Positions 26,401 through 36,560 of a DNA stretch of 64,000 bases are shown one piece after another. Under the pieces are notes generated by a model, which was not told the DNA's origin, ran no database searches, and saw only the letters and a program-made list of their open reading frames with translations. Position 1 is the stretch's first letter, and the number at the start of each line of letters is the position of its first letter. A program made the position numbers and the translations under genes. The DNA is taken from NCBI GenBank assembly GCA_949128115.1, contig OX421965.1, positions 55,236,012 to 55,300,011 of the forward strand, read 5' to 3'. The DNA comes from Anaspis maculata. Taxonomy: Eukaryota > Arthropoda > Insecta > Coleoptera > Scraptiidae.

Positions 26401-29400
26401 TTTGGTTGAATACCGGGGCTCAGGTAGCACGTGGTCACGCAAACGCGGGCCTCCAGAGTGAACGCATCAAAAACGGCGATTTTTTCGGTAAAAGTCACCA
26501 CGACCGAACGTCTGTTGGCCAGGGCGTTGAGGATCGACGATTTGAATTGTATGTGCTTAACCTGCTGAATAGCTCGTGATTAGGGATCTTCTGCGCAAAA
26601 CAAACAATTTATTCAATGACTTACCGTATCTGTAGAGCCACCTTTCAGAGAACGAAAGGTTAGCGTGTTAAAGTTGGTTGTCGAGTCACACACGGCGATC
26701 AGAGGCCTAGCCGAAGCGAAAAGGTCGACCTTGTCACCGGCGCCGGTCTTGAAGGGCGTAGGAAGAATTCGCAGCACCCGAAAGGTGCTGTGCCGCCAAG
26801 ACAGGATAACCGAGGCCCCTCCGTGGGCTGGAACTGCCCATACCTGTGAAAAATTAGATGACCATTTTGAATATACCCTGCACAATTTTTTTCTCAACTC
26901 TAGACCAACCGCGAGACACTAACCTGTAGAGGTCAATTGAACAGAGAAGAATTTACCAGTTTTATTCGCGCCAAAGCGCAACTAGCCAGTAACTAATAAT
27001 AATAGAATATTCTGATCAGTGGTGTGTAGATTAAATATTAACGGTCGGTGTTGTCAAAATGTTGATATAAATTGTCGCCATGTCCGTTTCATTTACATTT
27101 TTCACATGTAAGAAAAAAATTCTTTGGCAGAGGTCAAAAAAAATCTGTTTTTTTTTTCTTTCATGCAAGAAAACTATAAACTTATTTGTTTTGTTACGTC
27201 CCCAACCAAATCGCATTCTGTAATCCCGATTTTGGAAACACAACTTCTGCAATGGCATTTTCCAAGTAAGTCTTCAGTACACCTTTTTCAACAGCATTTA
27301 TTTTCAATGTTCCCACTGGATATCATTGTCAATTTTTGCAAAAATGAAGACTTTGGACTCTTTTCTTAGTAATTTCGATGCAACATGACTTTGAAATGCT
27401 CAAGGAAGCCCAAAAAGATTTTTTTCTGCTGGGCCGTCAAATTTGCGGCATGTTGATTTCATAATGGGAGAGACGCGGACCAAATTCGATCCAGGCTGCA
27501 GGCGCGGGCGGTTTGATTTTAGGGGAAAGTATTCTTCTATGTTGAGTTTTATCGCAGTACCAAAAATCTCTTGAAAAAATGCTGTTGAGAAAGGTGTACC
27601 TACTGAAGAGATTCCTGCGTATTTTGTTCGCTGCATGTAGGTATGCATGTATCTAGAACGGTTCGCAAGATTACTCGATGTTAAAGTTCACACGTAGCAT
27701 TGAATACCGACTTTTTAATGCCCGCTCTATGAAAATTCGCAGCAATCGCAACGCAACCGCAACACAGAGCGCAACGTTTCTGATTGGCTCGCAAGGTATT
27801 CGCAAAGCCATCGCAACGACGCGAAAGGATTGCGAGCCAATCAGAAAAGTTGCGCTCTGCGTTGCGGTTGCGTTGCCTAATTTCATAGAGCGGCCTTAAA
27901 CATTCAAAAAAATTTCTTGCAATCGCGCGGCCGAACTAAATATTTTTGTGCCTATTCCCATCCGCAGACAATTAGCAATAATTTCCAAGAAACCCGATAC
28001 CGCTATGACTTTTCGTTAAGGAGGAGTTCAACTACAAGACGAACAGACGGACGGACGGACGGACGGATGGACGGACGGACGGACGAACTTCAAAGCGCGG
28101 CTAATAGCGGATTTCCTACGAAAATGCGCTAAAAAATTACATTCCATAAAGTCTCTGTTACGCTGTTATTACCTAGGCAACAGCCAATGGCCGTCAGGAA
28201 TTTTTACATAACAGAGCGTTTATGGAATGTAATTTTTTACAGAATAGCACTATTAATATCTAAAATCACCGTCAGTTCCACAAAAAAGATGATCAGCGAT
28301 CAAGGCTGATTGCAGATTAACTGAACTTTTTTCTGCTGAATGCTAAGTGGTTACTCAAAAAAATGCCTGAAATCTGTACTAGACCCATTATCTTTCCATT
28401 ATTGAGGGATAAACCAGCATTTCCATTGATCAGTCAGCTACAAATTGAAAAACAAAAATCGCAAATCAACTAATCTCGTATTATCTGTTTTGTGGAACCG
28501 CCGGTCAGTTTCACGGCTTTCTACAGTATGTTCATTAAAAAATTCAATAATGGGAGGCCGTGGACCGATGATAACCTGGCCGTTTTCGGATCGAATGGCC
28601 TGCGTCACAGCCTCCCTTTATTGAAGTTTTTAATAAACATACGGTACATTAAACAAGCAATGGAAAAAATGTGTTGGGTTGGCATTAATGGTACCATGCT
28701 GACTTGATGTTATTGTTTTTGATAGTTGTGCTGGGTATAATGTGACAGCTGTCATTGTCATCTCGACGGAATGCATCGGCAAGTGAGAATTTCCTATATT
28801 ACGAGGCGAAAATAGAGAAACGTGAGCCTTCCTGGGGCGAAAATTTGCTGCGGTCGTCTCTACTGGTTGGCGGCTCCTCGCTAATGCTGTTAGGTGAACG
28901 GTGGTCACTGAAGAAAATAATGCCTGAACAGCCAAGCGCGGCAATACTAGAAGAAAACTGATAGAAAATGCCCACTGTCTGGTGGCCTCAGTGAGTTTTA
29001 GGAAACTTCCTTAGATAGACATCAATTAGTGGAGCTGGACTGCACGAGACAAAAACGCGTGTGAGTGCAATATGTTGAAAGATTTCCTCAACATAGAACT
29101 TTCCCATTTCATCTCCTTTCATCATACCTATTTGCTGTTTTAGTGAGTAGAAGCTAGAGTAGGTAGGTAGTACTCAAGGCTGGTCGAAGTTATTTTTTAC
29201 TATAGGATGCCTCATCCAGTTTATGCGTGACGTCGCAAGATACCCTCCTAAAACTTGATTTTGGCTGAAACTGATATCGTTTTTTTCGTTTGACATTTCG
29301 AGTCTTCATGACAAACATCCACCAAAACTCTCAACTTCATGAGAAATGGTTGATCTGCATTCAACACCTGGTGGTTTTTAAATAAACTGCTGGACAAGGA

Positions 29401-32400
29401 AGTTGTCGGTATCGGAAAAATGGTTCAACTTTGAAGACCAATAACTTCCTATTGCCGGATGCGATTTCCGTTTTGTTTATTGTGTTGATTAGCCTAATGC
29501 TTCCGTGACCTATCCTGTGATAGTGAATGTTGAGAAACTTCATTTAAAATTTCTACAGGGTGGTACGTAAAATGCTGCAAAATTGTACCGACTTCATCGT
29601 TCCCCCATTTGTCGAGAAAAAAAGTCATGTATTCTAATACAAAAATTATGAAGTGTGGTGTATTACCTCGAAAATGTTTTAAAATTATCCAGATTGGAAG
29701 TCTAACATCGAAGATATGAATTTTTATTTTGAATGTTACAGATTTGCCTTGTTGGCAAGCGAGATTAAGTCATTTCTGATGAATGGATGTTGACATTGAG
29801 CAAGATTGTTCGTACAACAGTCCGAGACGTGAGGAGGTTGGTTCCTTTTCATCGCCTAACTTCTACGCAACTGGCGATTTTTCAAAATGTATTTTTGAAT
29901 TCTGCGTTCAATTGTCCAAAAGAAGTTTTGGTGACTGTCATAAAGCGGACCTCGATTTTGATCATTGCAAAAGTAGGAATGGACTACAAGCAGTGGCCAA
30001 GAAGGTTTTTCAAAGGAGATTTTGCGGAAGATCCACAAACTTTCGAGAAATAAGAAAACCACCAAGACATTGTTCTAGTGGCAACACGCTACCAAAAGAC
30101 ACCAATGGGACCGGGGAGCAAAATAGGGGTGTTGGGCGGGGATAAGCTAAAAAAAAACGCGTCGTAAAACAAGAAACAGGGCTAAAAATCGCAGCAATCG
30201 TAAAGAAAACTTTGAAAATAAAAAATGAATTGCACGAAACGGAAAGAGAGTCGCAAAAAAGGCAGTGTAAAGAAGGAATTAAATGCAGGTAAAAAAATAG
30301 CGGAAGAGCGCAAAAAAAGGATAACAACGCATGGAAAGCATCCGCGCAAAAAGACTTGAAGTACGTTCAAAAAGAAGGAATAAAACAGAAAACGGGAAGA
30401 AAGTCGCTAAAATATTGTTTTTTTTATGGCAATAACGTACTGCGCTTTGTGGAGCACATGCATTTTTACACGAAAGTGATATTAGGCAACTAACAATACA
30501 GAAGGACCGATTTTTTCCCTGTTGCCTACGTCGACCCCTCTTAGAAGCCCATCAAGTTTCGTCTTGGTCGTGCATGACACAAAAGCTGAAATATCAGGCA
30601 CGTATTCTGCAATGAGCAATGTCGCACGCAGCAGTCGACTAGCTGTCAAACGTTGACAGTTGTCATCTTGTGAAATTGAGAGTTAGAAAAATGAGCAGCG
30701 ATGTTCAAGTGCGAAAATAGAATAAGTTAACGTAAGTAAATCGCATTCTTCCGTACCTACATCGGCTCAAAATTGCATAAGGAAGAGAATGGTGGTAGAA
30801 TCGTTACTGTAAAATGTACGGCTTTGGGTCCCCTTTATGACAAGGTCACCAAGGTTTTCACTGGAACATTTCAACTGGAAATTTCGTTTCCAAAATATTT
30901 GATGATGAACGTTTTCGAAACCACTCAAAAACACCGAAGAGTATGAGAGACAATTTTGAGAAAACTTGAGATTCTTCAGGTTAATTTGATAATTTGTATT
31001 TTTCCCACTTGAGAGACCTCAAGGAGAGTACTTCAGCAAAAAGACAGTCTTCAGAAGTTGAGTTTTTAGATTTGAATTTCAGATGGTTTTCGAACGTTCA
31101 TATTCAAATATCTCAAAAAAAAGAAACACCCAATCAAAATGGTCCAATGGCAACTTATTTTAGACAAATAAATGCAGAACTGAAACCAAAAAAAGAGCAG
31201 GATTTTTTCTAGGCGAATTTGGTATCCAATCATAGTGGACTATTTCGGAAAAGTCTCTTCTTGAGTTGAGGAAAATCGATTGAGCGGCTTCAGAGTTGTG
31301 ATGGAAAAAAAAACAATTTTTATATCCAAACTCTGAGGGGCGGTATCTCTGTTATTTTGCGTTAGCAAAATGTATCTTTTTGCATCACTCTATTTATTTT
31401 TCGATTCTATATCGAGTGACAAAGTTGCTGTACTTAAACTCTGAACACCCTGTATACATACACACAATAAATTTCCGTTTCATTTTTACCAAGTCACCTG
31501 ACCTTGACGTGTTGAAATAAGCATTCACTGATTATTTTGTATTGGCGAAAATCAGCGGCCACCAGAAGGCGCTGAACGCAGTCAAACATGGTGGCCCAAG
31601 GGGCCTTGACAAATAGGTACCCAGCGCACAGTCCAGCGCAGTAGCGCAGTAGCACTCGACAGTTGACAGTACCTACTCCAAATGACAAGATATTGACAGT
31701 TTTGACAGTTGAAAAATAATTAAATTTTTTCGTCTTCCTTGTTTTCCACATCGTCGTGAATGTGAGCGAGTGAAGTGTTGTAGTTTGACTTGAATTACTG
31801 CGTTAGTATACGCCGATGAACACAATGCACAATGCAGCAGCAAAAGCCGATACGTAAGTTGGTGAAATGCTGGCCGAAAAAAGCAATCTCATAATGCTCA
31901 TTTACATTACAGGTGTTGAGTTGTGTGAGCCCCTTGCACACAAGGTGGAAATACTAAGCCCCCACAAGACAAGGCATAGGTACAACAGGACGCATCACGA
32001 AAATAAGCCAACAATTATCGTTCAGGCCAGAAAGATTAACATTCTTTTGGAGTAATCGTACGACTCATACATTGACTGTAAAGTAAAATTTCAGTAGCTA
32101 ATAAGCATTTACCGCTGTCTAGAACAATAAAAATCATAGTTTATCAATAATAATTGAGTATTCTTCAATCATAAGTTTAATCATAGCTCATCGGTTGATG
32201 TTAGTGTTTCTACAATGGAAAATATTTTCATATCGATTAACGTTCTAAATCTGAACTGATGAGGCGAGTGACGGATTCTGATTTGCAGGCCAGGTATCTT
32301 CTCTCGATACCGCTGGCGTTGATCCCCAGGCTCTCCGGCTGCTCTCACTGGCTTATCGGAGATGGCTTCACGAGTTCACAACACTGTTCTAACAACCGGT

Positions 32401-33397
32401 CCACAGAACCTGACCTCCAAATGGTTTTCAATTATCCATTTATGAGACATAACAAAGCACAAGAGTCTCAGTCGCAGTGAGCCTCAGTCACACCACACAC
32501 GATTAAATGACCTGCCTCAATCACTTCTTCGCACTTTGTCGAGTCGAGAGGGGGCTGATTTGGTCACCAACATGACCATAAATATTGGGCAAATGAATCT
32601 GTATTATCGGCATTTTCTAAAACAAAAATAAGTTAGAGATACTGCTACGAAATTCCATTCCCAAAGAACCCACAGTTCTTGGCCCACTGTTACGCTTTCA
32701 CTGACAGCTATCACTGTTGACAGCTGTTGTGATATAAATGCGCACTGCGTTTACTACCTATTTGTCAAGGCCCCTTGGGCCACCATGTTTTATTGCGTAC
32801 AGTGCCACCACGCGGAAAAGATTTTCGCCAATACACAACAAAACATGGAACAATTCCAATTACCTATGAAAGCAATAATATTTACAAAATTACCAACAGG
32901 GAGGGAGTTCTGACTAAAGTAAAATAATATGGGATCTTTTCTCAAAGCTTTGGTGTTCTTATGTAAAAAACAATCAGTGTCAGTACTAATGATAAAAAGT
33001 GAGTTAGTTACGAGGTTAGTTATTAAGAAATGTTTGACCTTCAACAATGTCTTCGGGATACACAAAGAAACACTGCAAAAAAAAAGAAAAAGTTTCAACT
33101 TACTTGGACGCCACTGCTGTACCCCAGGATTATAATCAGAGCAGGAGGCGTGACAGTCTCCCCATCGTAATTGGGGGCGAAGGTGGACTCTTCCTGGTCG
33201 AGAAGCTCGATTTGCGCCCATTGGATCTTGTCGGTGCCGTCGATGGACCCATTGTACGCGCTTCCAGGGACCACGTCATTTATGAACCCGGTCACGCTGT
33301 CCAAAATCGAAGGATCGGTGACGGGCTGGGGGAAGACGACGTCGGGGCCCCCTCCCGAGTCCTGGCCCCTTTGGCGGTGTGGCGATTCAGCAGACAT
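14481..33397 (-). CDS. rudhira: Rudhira/BCAS3 homologue, complete, 9 coding exons, 1270 aa
   Basis: Coding exons (minus) are 33397-33104, 26843-26625, 26561-26304, 25025-24622, 22548-22175, 21733-21232, 20531-20305, 18197-17433 and 15250-14481. All joins keep frame. The start MSAESPHRQRG follows a 5'-UTR acceptor. Residues about 60-450 form the WD40-like propeller, with VWAVPAHGG, ARPLIAVCDST, TFTEKIAVFDA, GSRWLAYAEKKL, VAHTEAVVCMSFDPSG, LLTADKRGHDFHVF, MCFSPDSRWVAVST and GTTHVFPITPYGG. The BCAS3 domain follows (about 520-760), then SVKQQPPVAKVVNPLGTVVT. Exon 8 is Pro/Ser-rich. Exon 9 adds 256 low-complexity acidic residues ending KASKRKSKKKRK. The family binds phosphoinositides, microtubules and intermediate filaments and acts in cell migration and autophagy. 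Human BCAS3 is about 930 aa, so the tail is long. Introns range from 63 nt to 6.3 kb. Confidence 0.95.
15651..15740. repeat. Degraded relative of the 7571-7712 fold-back element
   Basis: GTATCTACTTTCTCTGTCTA and a matching upstream half (AGACAGTGAC, GCAGATCC) recall the 7.6-kb hairpin. It lies in rudhira intron 8, whose other sequence (15251-17432) shows no gene. Confidence 0.5.
22862..24506. mobile_element. 1.65-kb near-complete inverted repeat in rudhira intron 4
   Basis: Two arms of about 780 bp run from CACCAGCTTTAGTCCAGTCA at 22862 to TGACTGGACTACTTAGCTTGGTG at 24506. Conserved inner blocks include AAGTCGCCAACTCCAAAATGG and TTGCATTTGA. The centre, near 23650-23700, is under 60 bp. Translated frames in the two arms are near duplicates, as expected of an inverted repeat and not of genes. 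Target duplication not recognised. Confidence 0.75.
27719..27895. mobile_element. 177-bp hairpin MITE with TTAA target
   Basis: TTAA flanks at 27715-27718 and 27896-27899. Arms share CCGCTCTATGAAA, CGCAACGCAACCGCAAC and TCTGATTGGCTCGCAA in inverted orientation. The TTAA duplication fits piggyBac or Kolobok-type elements. Located in rudhira intron 1. Confidence 0.7.
28046..28085. repeat. (GGAC)n microsatellite in a retroposon-like 3' tail
   Basis: Ten units, one with T. It is followed by TTCCTACGAAAATGCGCTAA; the same (GACA/GGAC)n plus ACGAAAATGCGCTAAAA arrangement recurs at 56260-56372. The pair suggests the 3' end of one dispersed non-LTR or SINE family. Confidence 0.6.
28131..28239. repeat. 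109-bp hairpin element
   Basis: AAAAAATTACATTCCATAAA and CTCTGTTA are inverted at the other end (TAACAGAG, TTTATGGAATGTAATTTTTT). It sits directly against the retroposon-like tail. Confidence 0.65.
28526..28642. repeat. 117-bp hairpin element
   Basis: Arms of about 33 nt, GTATGTTCATTAAAAAATTC and on to GGGAGGC, are inverted at GCCTCCC to ACATAC. The loop is about 52 nt. Located in rudhira intron 1. Confidence 0.65.
29783..30145 (+). other. Unassigned open stretch in rudhira intron 1
   Basis: Two overlapping plus-strand frames (120 and 88 codons) are open here, but neither shows a known domain, a clear splice context or a favoured start. The following 300 bp is lysine-codon-rich low-complexity DNA. 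Most likely non-coding. Confidence 0.2.
30732..30841. repeat. 110-bp dispersed repeat, inverted copy at window end
   Basis: GTAAGTAAATCGCATTCTTC, the GAGAATGGTGGTAGAATCGT stretch and TTTATGA recur in reverse complement at 63891-64000. Both copies are intronic (rudhira intron 1; RIOK1 intron). Confidence 0.7.
31541..32832. repeat. Inverted repeat arms flanking the small spliced frame
   Basis: Left arm 31541-31619 and right arm 32756-32832 share ATTGGCGAAAATC, AAACATGGTGGCCC, AAGGGGCCTTGACAAATAGG in inverted orientation, with diverged stretches between. They enclose 1.1 kb that includes the candidate gene 31832-32055. They may be ends of one old element or two copies of a repeat. Confidence 0.6.
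31832..32055 (+). CDS. Candidate small spliced gene, 54 aa, nested antisense in rudhira intron 1
   Basis: A frame starts MQQQKPIR at 31832, meets a strong donor (C|GTAAGT at 31853/31854) and continues in frame after TTACATTACAG at 31913. The 59-nt intron matches the short introns of the named genes here. The second exon reads VELCEPLAHKVEILSPHKTR, then HRYNRTHHENKPTIIVQARK and INILLE before TAA. An AATAAA lies near 32127, about 75 nt after the stop. The product would be small, soluble and basic, without signal peptide or membrane segment. I do not recognise the family. Other upstream ATGs are out of frame with exon 2 after splicing. It could be a real small gene, a retroposed or captured fragment, or chance; donor, acceptor, frame and polyadenylation signal together favour a gene. 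Confidence 0.45.
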
Positions 33398-33403
33398 GGT
33401 TCG

Positions 33404-33556
33404 TCTGTTGGCAGGACGACACAATCATTAACGAGAGACAAAGGGTGTTGCCCTTGGGAGCGGAAATAGGGGGATGGGGCCCCCTTGACATTGGGTTTTA
33501 CGCAATCGCCTAAAAATACGCACGCGAAAATCGCAGTGGAAATCGGGCGACTCACC
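33404..33556 (-). other. Rudhira 5'-UTR intron and start-codon context
   Basis: On the minus strand, GACGAG|GTGAGT at 33556/33555 is a strong donor. CTGCCAACAG|ACGAACC precedes the ATG, with the exon resuming at 33404. This implies a non-coding first exon upstream of 33556 and supports MSAESP as the start over upstream in-frame codons. Confidence 0.6.
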
Positions 33557-34618
33557 TCGTCCCCGATGCAAATCAACATTTCAACTCGAACTCCTCAACT
33601 GCGTCATTTCATTTCACCATCAGAGATGCGATCCGAACACACAGTGACGTCGTCGTCAAATTACGAACGACGGAGGAAAAACGGCACCGGAATCGGCCTG
33701 TCGCGCGTCTCCAACGTCCCCCACGGGTTTTAGCATCAATTTCCGAAAATATTCGCAAGTGTTAATCGATATGAGAGCTGTTTGGTGTTTAGCACAAAGA
33801 ACCTGTGATGACAAGACGTAGCCAGCCGAGAACTGTCACAACACAACAGAAATCAGCTGATTGGACAAAACACAAAACACTGTGCTGCTGCCGTGGTCGC
33901 CCTTGGTGGTCGCGCGCAGTGTTGCCATGTTTCATGATTTTTCATGAGATCTGATGATCTTACGGAAGCGCTGGAGGGCAAGGCGCGAGCATTATACATG
34001 TGTCCCGAAATTAGACCGCAATATTTGACCAGCTTATTCTACGTCAAAAAATAGGAAGAAAAGTTCAAATAAACATGGGTCGAATAATGCCCCCTAAGGG
34101 AGCTAGTGCCCATTAGAGGAGGAGACCTGATGATGGTTTTTTGCAAATTTCTTCAAAACTTGCCAAGATAAAATGACGAAATTCAGTTTGACCACTACAT
34201 GTTATAAGCCTGAGGTAATGATGTGAGAAAGATTTCCATATTTCACCAGGGACGTCTAATAAAGGGGGAGCGGGGGATGAATTTAGCTCCATTTGTTTTG
34301 TTCATGACTTTTTCGAAATTTTGATTAGAAAATCTGGAAAATCGAAGTTTTTTATGGAAATAAGGTCCTCTTGTACTATTTCGATTAGACGCACCGTTTT
34401 CGAGATAAGTCACTTCAAAGAAAACTCCGATTACAAAAATCACAGCAATAACACCAACTGTGGTTTCTTGGACCAAAAACAGAGGGAAATGTTCCAAAAA
34501 GGTGGGTTAAAAATGCTCTTTAGGGAACCCGCAGATCTCCTTGGAAGGGTAATAACTTGCCGAGATAAAATCAATCGCAACAGTTCCTCCGCCACATGCC
34601 CATATGAGAGCCGCCACA

Positions 34619-34950
34619 GTACTCTCCCTCCAGAGACGTCGTTCGTCTCGTATGTACCCCTGCGTTCGCCGTACTTATGGATCATTGACCGTTGTTCAGT
34701 ACCCCCCACCTAGGGCGACGGATAGGACGTGGGTGGACGTAGGTCAGGAAAGTGGCGGTGCTGTTTATTTGTTCGTTGCTTGCTTTGTACCTCTTTGCCT
34801 GAGTTGCATGTTGCGTGCGTGCTGTTTTTGTTCGGGGTCACCATTTATGGCGCGATGTGACGGAGAAAAAGTGTCTACCCTGACTGGGACTCGAACCCGG
34901 GTCTTCCATTTGCCGGATGGATACTCTGACCACTAAGCTATCGGGGGAGA
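34619..34950 (-). mobile_element. tRNA-derived SINE-like insertion with perfect 41-bp flanking repeats
   Basis: Read on the minus strand from 34950, it has a tRNA-like head: an A-box-like ATAGCTTAGTGG, a possible 7-nt anticodon loop CCGGCAA, and a B box GGTTCGAGTCC. TGTCTCCCC and GGGTAGACA can pair as an acceptor-like stem. The body has no further homology I recognise and ends without an A-tail. The direct repeat starting CAACAGTTCCTCCGCCACAT occupies 34578-34618 and 34951-34991 with no mismatch. The loop lacks U33, so this is probably not a working tRNA gene. Confidence 0.65.
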
Positions 34951-35150
34951 CAACAGTTCCTCCGCCACATGCCCATATGAGAGCCGCCACAAGAGCATTT
35001 TCAACCCATTTTCATTAGAACGTTTCTTCTTGTTTTTGTCTAAGAAAACACAGTTGGTGAAATTTCAGAAGAATTTCAGGTGAAATTTTCTTTGAAGTGG
35101 TTTATCTTTATCTCGAAAACGGTGCGTCGCGAATCGAAATATGTAGTATA

Positions 35151-35391
35151 TAGGCTGTCTGATTTCTATCGTGTGATCAAATGAATTCTTATTTTAGGTA
35201 GGCTGTGGCCTGGTCAAATTCAGGGGTGCGAAGCTGCGTTTGGCTAGGCCACAGCCTACCTAAAATAAGAATTCATTTGATCACACGATACATGATTCTA
35301 GTGGGCTGCGATTCAAGCAGCGATCGGCCCAGATCGGCCGATGGCGACCAGAAACACAGCCCACTAGAATCATGTTGAAATCAGACAGCCT
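35151..35391. repeat. Two hairpins enclosed by an outer stem (three-way junction)
   Basis: The outer stem is TAGGCTGTCTGATTTC (35151-35166) with its complement at about 35376-35391. Inside are hairpin 1 (35167-35290; TATCGTGTGATCAAATGAAT and on to AGGCTGTGGCCTGGTCA) and hairpin 2 (35291-35374; CATGATTCTAGTGGGCTG). Nearly every base is in a stem. Hairpin 1 is a relative of 45233-45349 and 49451-49570. Confidence 0.75.
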
Positions 35392-35432
35392 ATGAAAGAG
35401 AACCTTTTTTCATAAAAAAACTTACAATTTAA

Positions 35433-35625
35433 AACAGAAATTTATCGTTGAGGTAAATTTGAAAAGAGAAAAAATGGGTCTACTCGTTCACTGCGAGTTT
35501 TATTTTTTTTCAGATTTTTTTTGCAAAGAATTAAATAAATTAAAAATTAAACAAAAAACTCGCAGTAAACGAGTGTACATCCATCCTTTCTCTGTTCAAA
35601 TTCACCTCAACGAGAAATTTCTGTT
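35433..35625. repeat. 193-bp hairpin element
   Basis: AACAGAAATTTATCGTTGAG at the left is inverted at the right (CTCAACGAGAAATTTCTGTT). Inner arms share AAAACTCGCAGT and CTCGTT. It is an AT-rich MITE-like insertion within the mariner-type element. Confidence 0.65.
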
Positions 35626-36034
35626 GAAAAATAAGGCTGTTTCGCAGGAAGGCGTAAGCGCATTTTACAGTAAATGACCCGCGGCCTTGACAAAAAAAAA
35701 GAAGCTAAATTCATCCCCCCTCCCCCTTTTTTGGACGTCCCTGATGAAATGTGAAAGTCTTCTTCACAACATATTACTTTGGGCTTATAACATGTAGTGA
35801 TCAAACCAAATTTCTTCATTTTATCTTGGCAAATTTTGGAGAAATTTGCAAAAAACCATCATCAGGTTTCCCCCTTCAAGGGGCTGTAGTTCCTTCAGGG
35901 GGCATTATTCGACCCATATGTTTATTGGAAATCTTCTTCCTATTTTTTGACGTAGAATAAGCTGGTCAAATATTGCGGTCTAATTTCGGGACACTTGTAT
36001 TTTCTGACGCTTTTAGTCGCGAGCTATTTTTAAT

Positions 36035-36103
36035 TCGGCTCCGAGCCGACTTATTATAAACTCGGCTCCGAGCCGACTTGTTCTAAACTCGGCTCCGAGC
36101 CGA
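36035..36103. repeat. Tandem array of a 15-bp near-palindrome
   Basis: TCGGCTCCGAGCCGA occurs at 36035, 36062 and 36089, spaced 27 bp. Diverged copies occur in the opposite arm near 38715-38775. Each unit is an inverted repeat around one base, suggesting a protein-binding array in the arms of the composite element. Confidence 0.7.
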
Positions 36104-36374
36104 CTTATAACTCGTACCTGCCCTCTGACTCGTACCTACATCGTACATTGAAATGTAAAGTACCTCCACAGACAGGTATACCTAGTGTGTTGTATACAAA
36201 GTAGGTAGGTACAGGTGTTCACGCGAAACGGATCATCCCCTCCTTCAAAAACTTTGCTTTTACAATAATTAGCGCTTTCCTTTCACCACAAAACTCACTG
36301 ATCTGATCTAAGTTAGAGAGAGAAAGAGCGAGAAATCACATGCGCGAAAGTGAGATACCTACCACTACAGCTAC

Positions 36375-36560
36375 TATAAAAGGGTAGCTGACTCGTCAGC
36401 CATTTTGGTGCAGATGTCAGTCCGATGTCCAGCGTCTTTTTGCGTCATTTTTGCGTTTAGTAAACCTAGTTTTTCGAAGACAACGTTAGCTATGGACGTC
36501 AAGTTGCCGCAAATGCGTCGTTGTTGACGTTTCAGAGAAAAACTGACAGATATGGTAAGT
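36375..36560 (+). promoter_or_regulatory. TATA-like motif and splice-donor context facing the centre of the composite element
   Basis: TATAAAAG at 36375-36382 lies in the inner end of the left arm. The right arm has a TATATAG in the inverted equivalent, also facing inward. An ATG|GTAAGTG start/donor combination occurs near 36554, and AATAAA near 36903. No protein can be assigned, so this is only a candidate transcription unit. Confidence 0.3.

Larger units (their letters stand above)
33997..35997. mobile_element. 2.0-kb mariner-type element with long TIRs, nested
   Basis: CATGTGTCCCGAAATTAGAC at the left is inverted at the right (one change). Arms match for about 300 bp, including CAATATTTGACCAGCTTATT, and TA flanks both sides. 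The host arm without this insertion is visible inverted at 38800-38815. It carries a tRNA-like insertion, a two-hairpin structure and another hairpin; no transposase is evident. Confidence 0.75.

Noticed and set aside
34870..34950. Functional tRNA gene on the minus strand
   Set aside because: A- and B-box-like motifs exist, but the anticodon loop lacks U33, the stems are imperfect, and it sits in a transposon-like unit with direct repeats.
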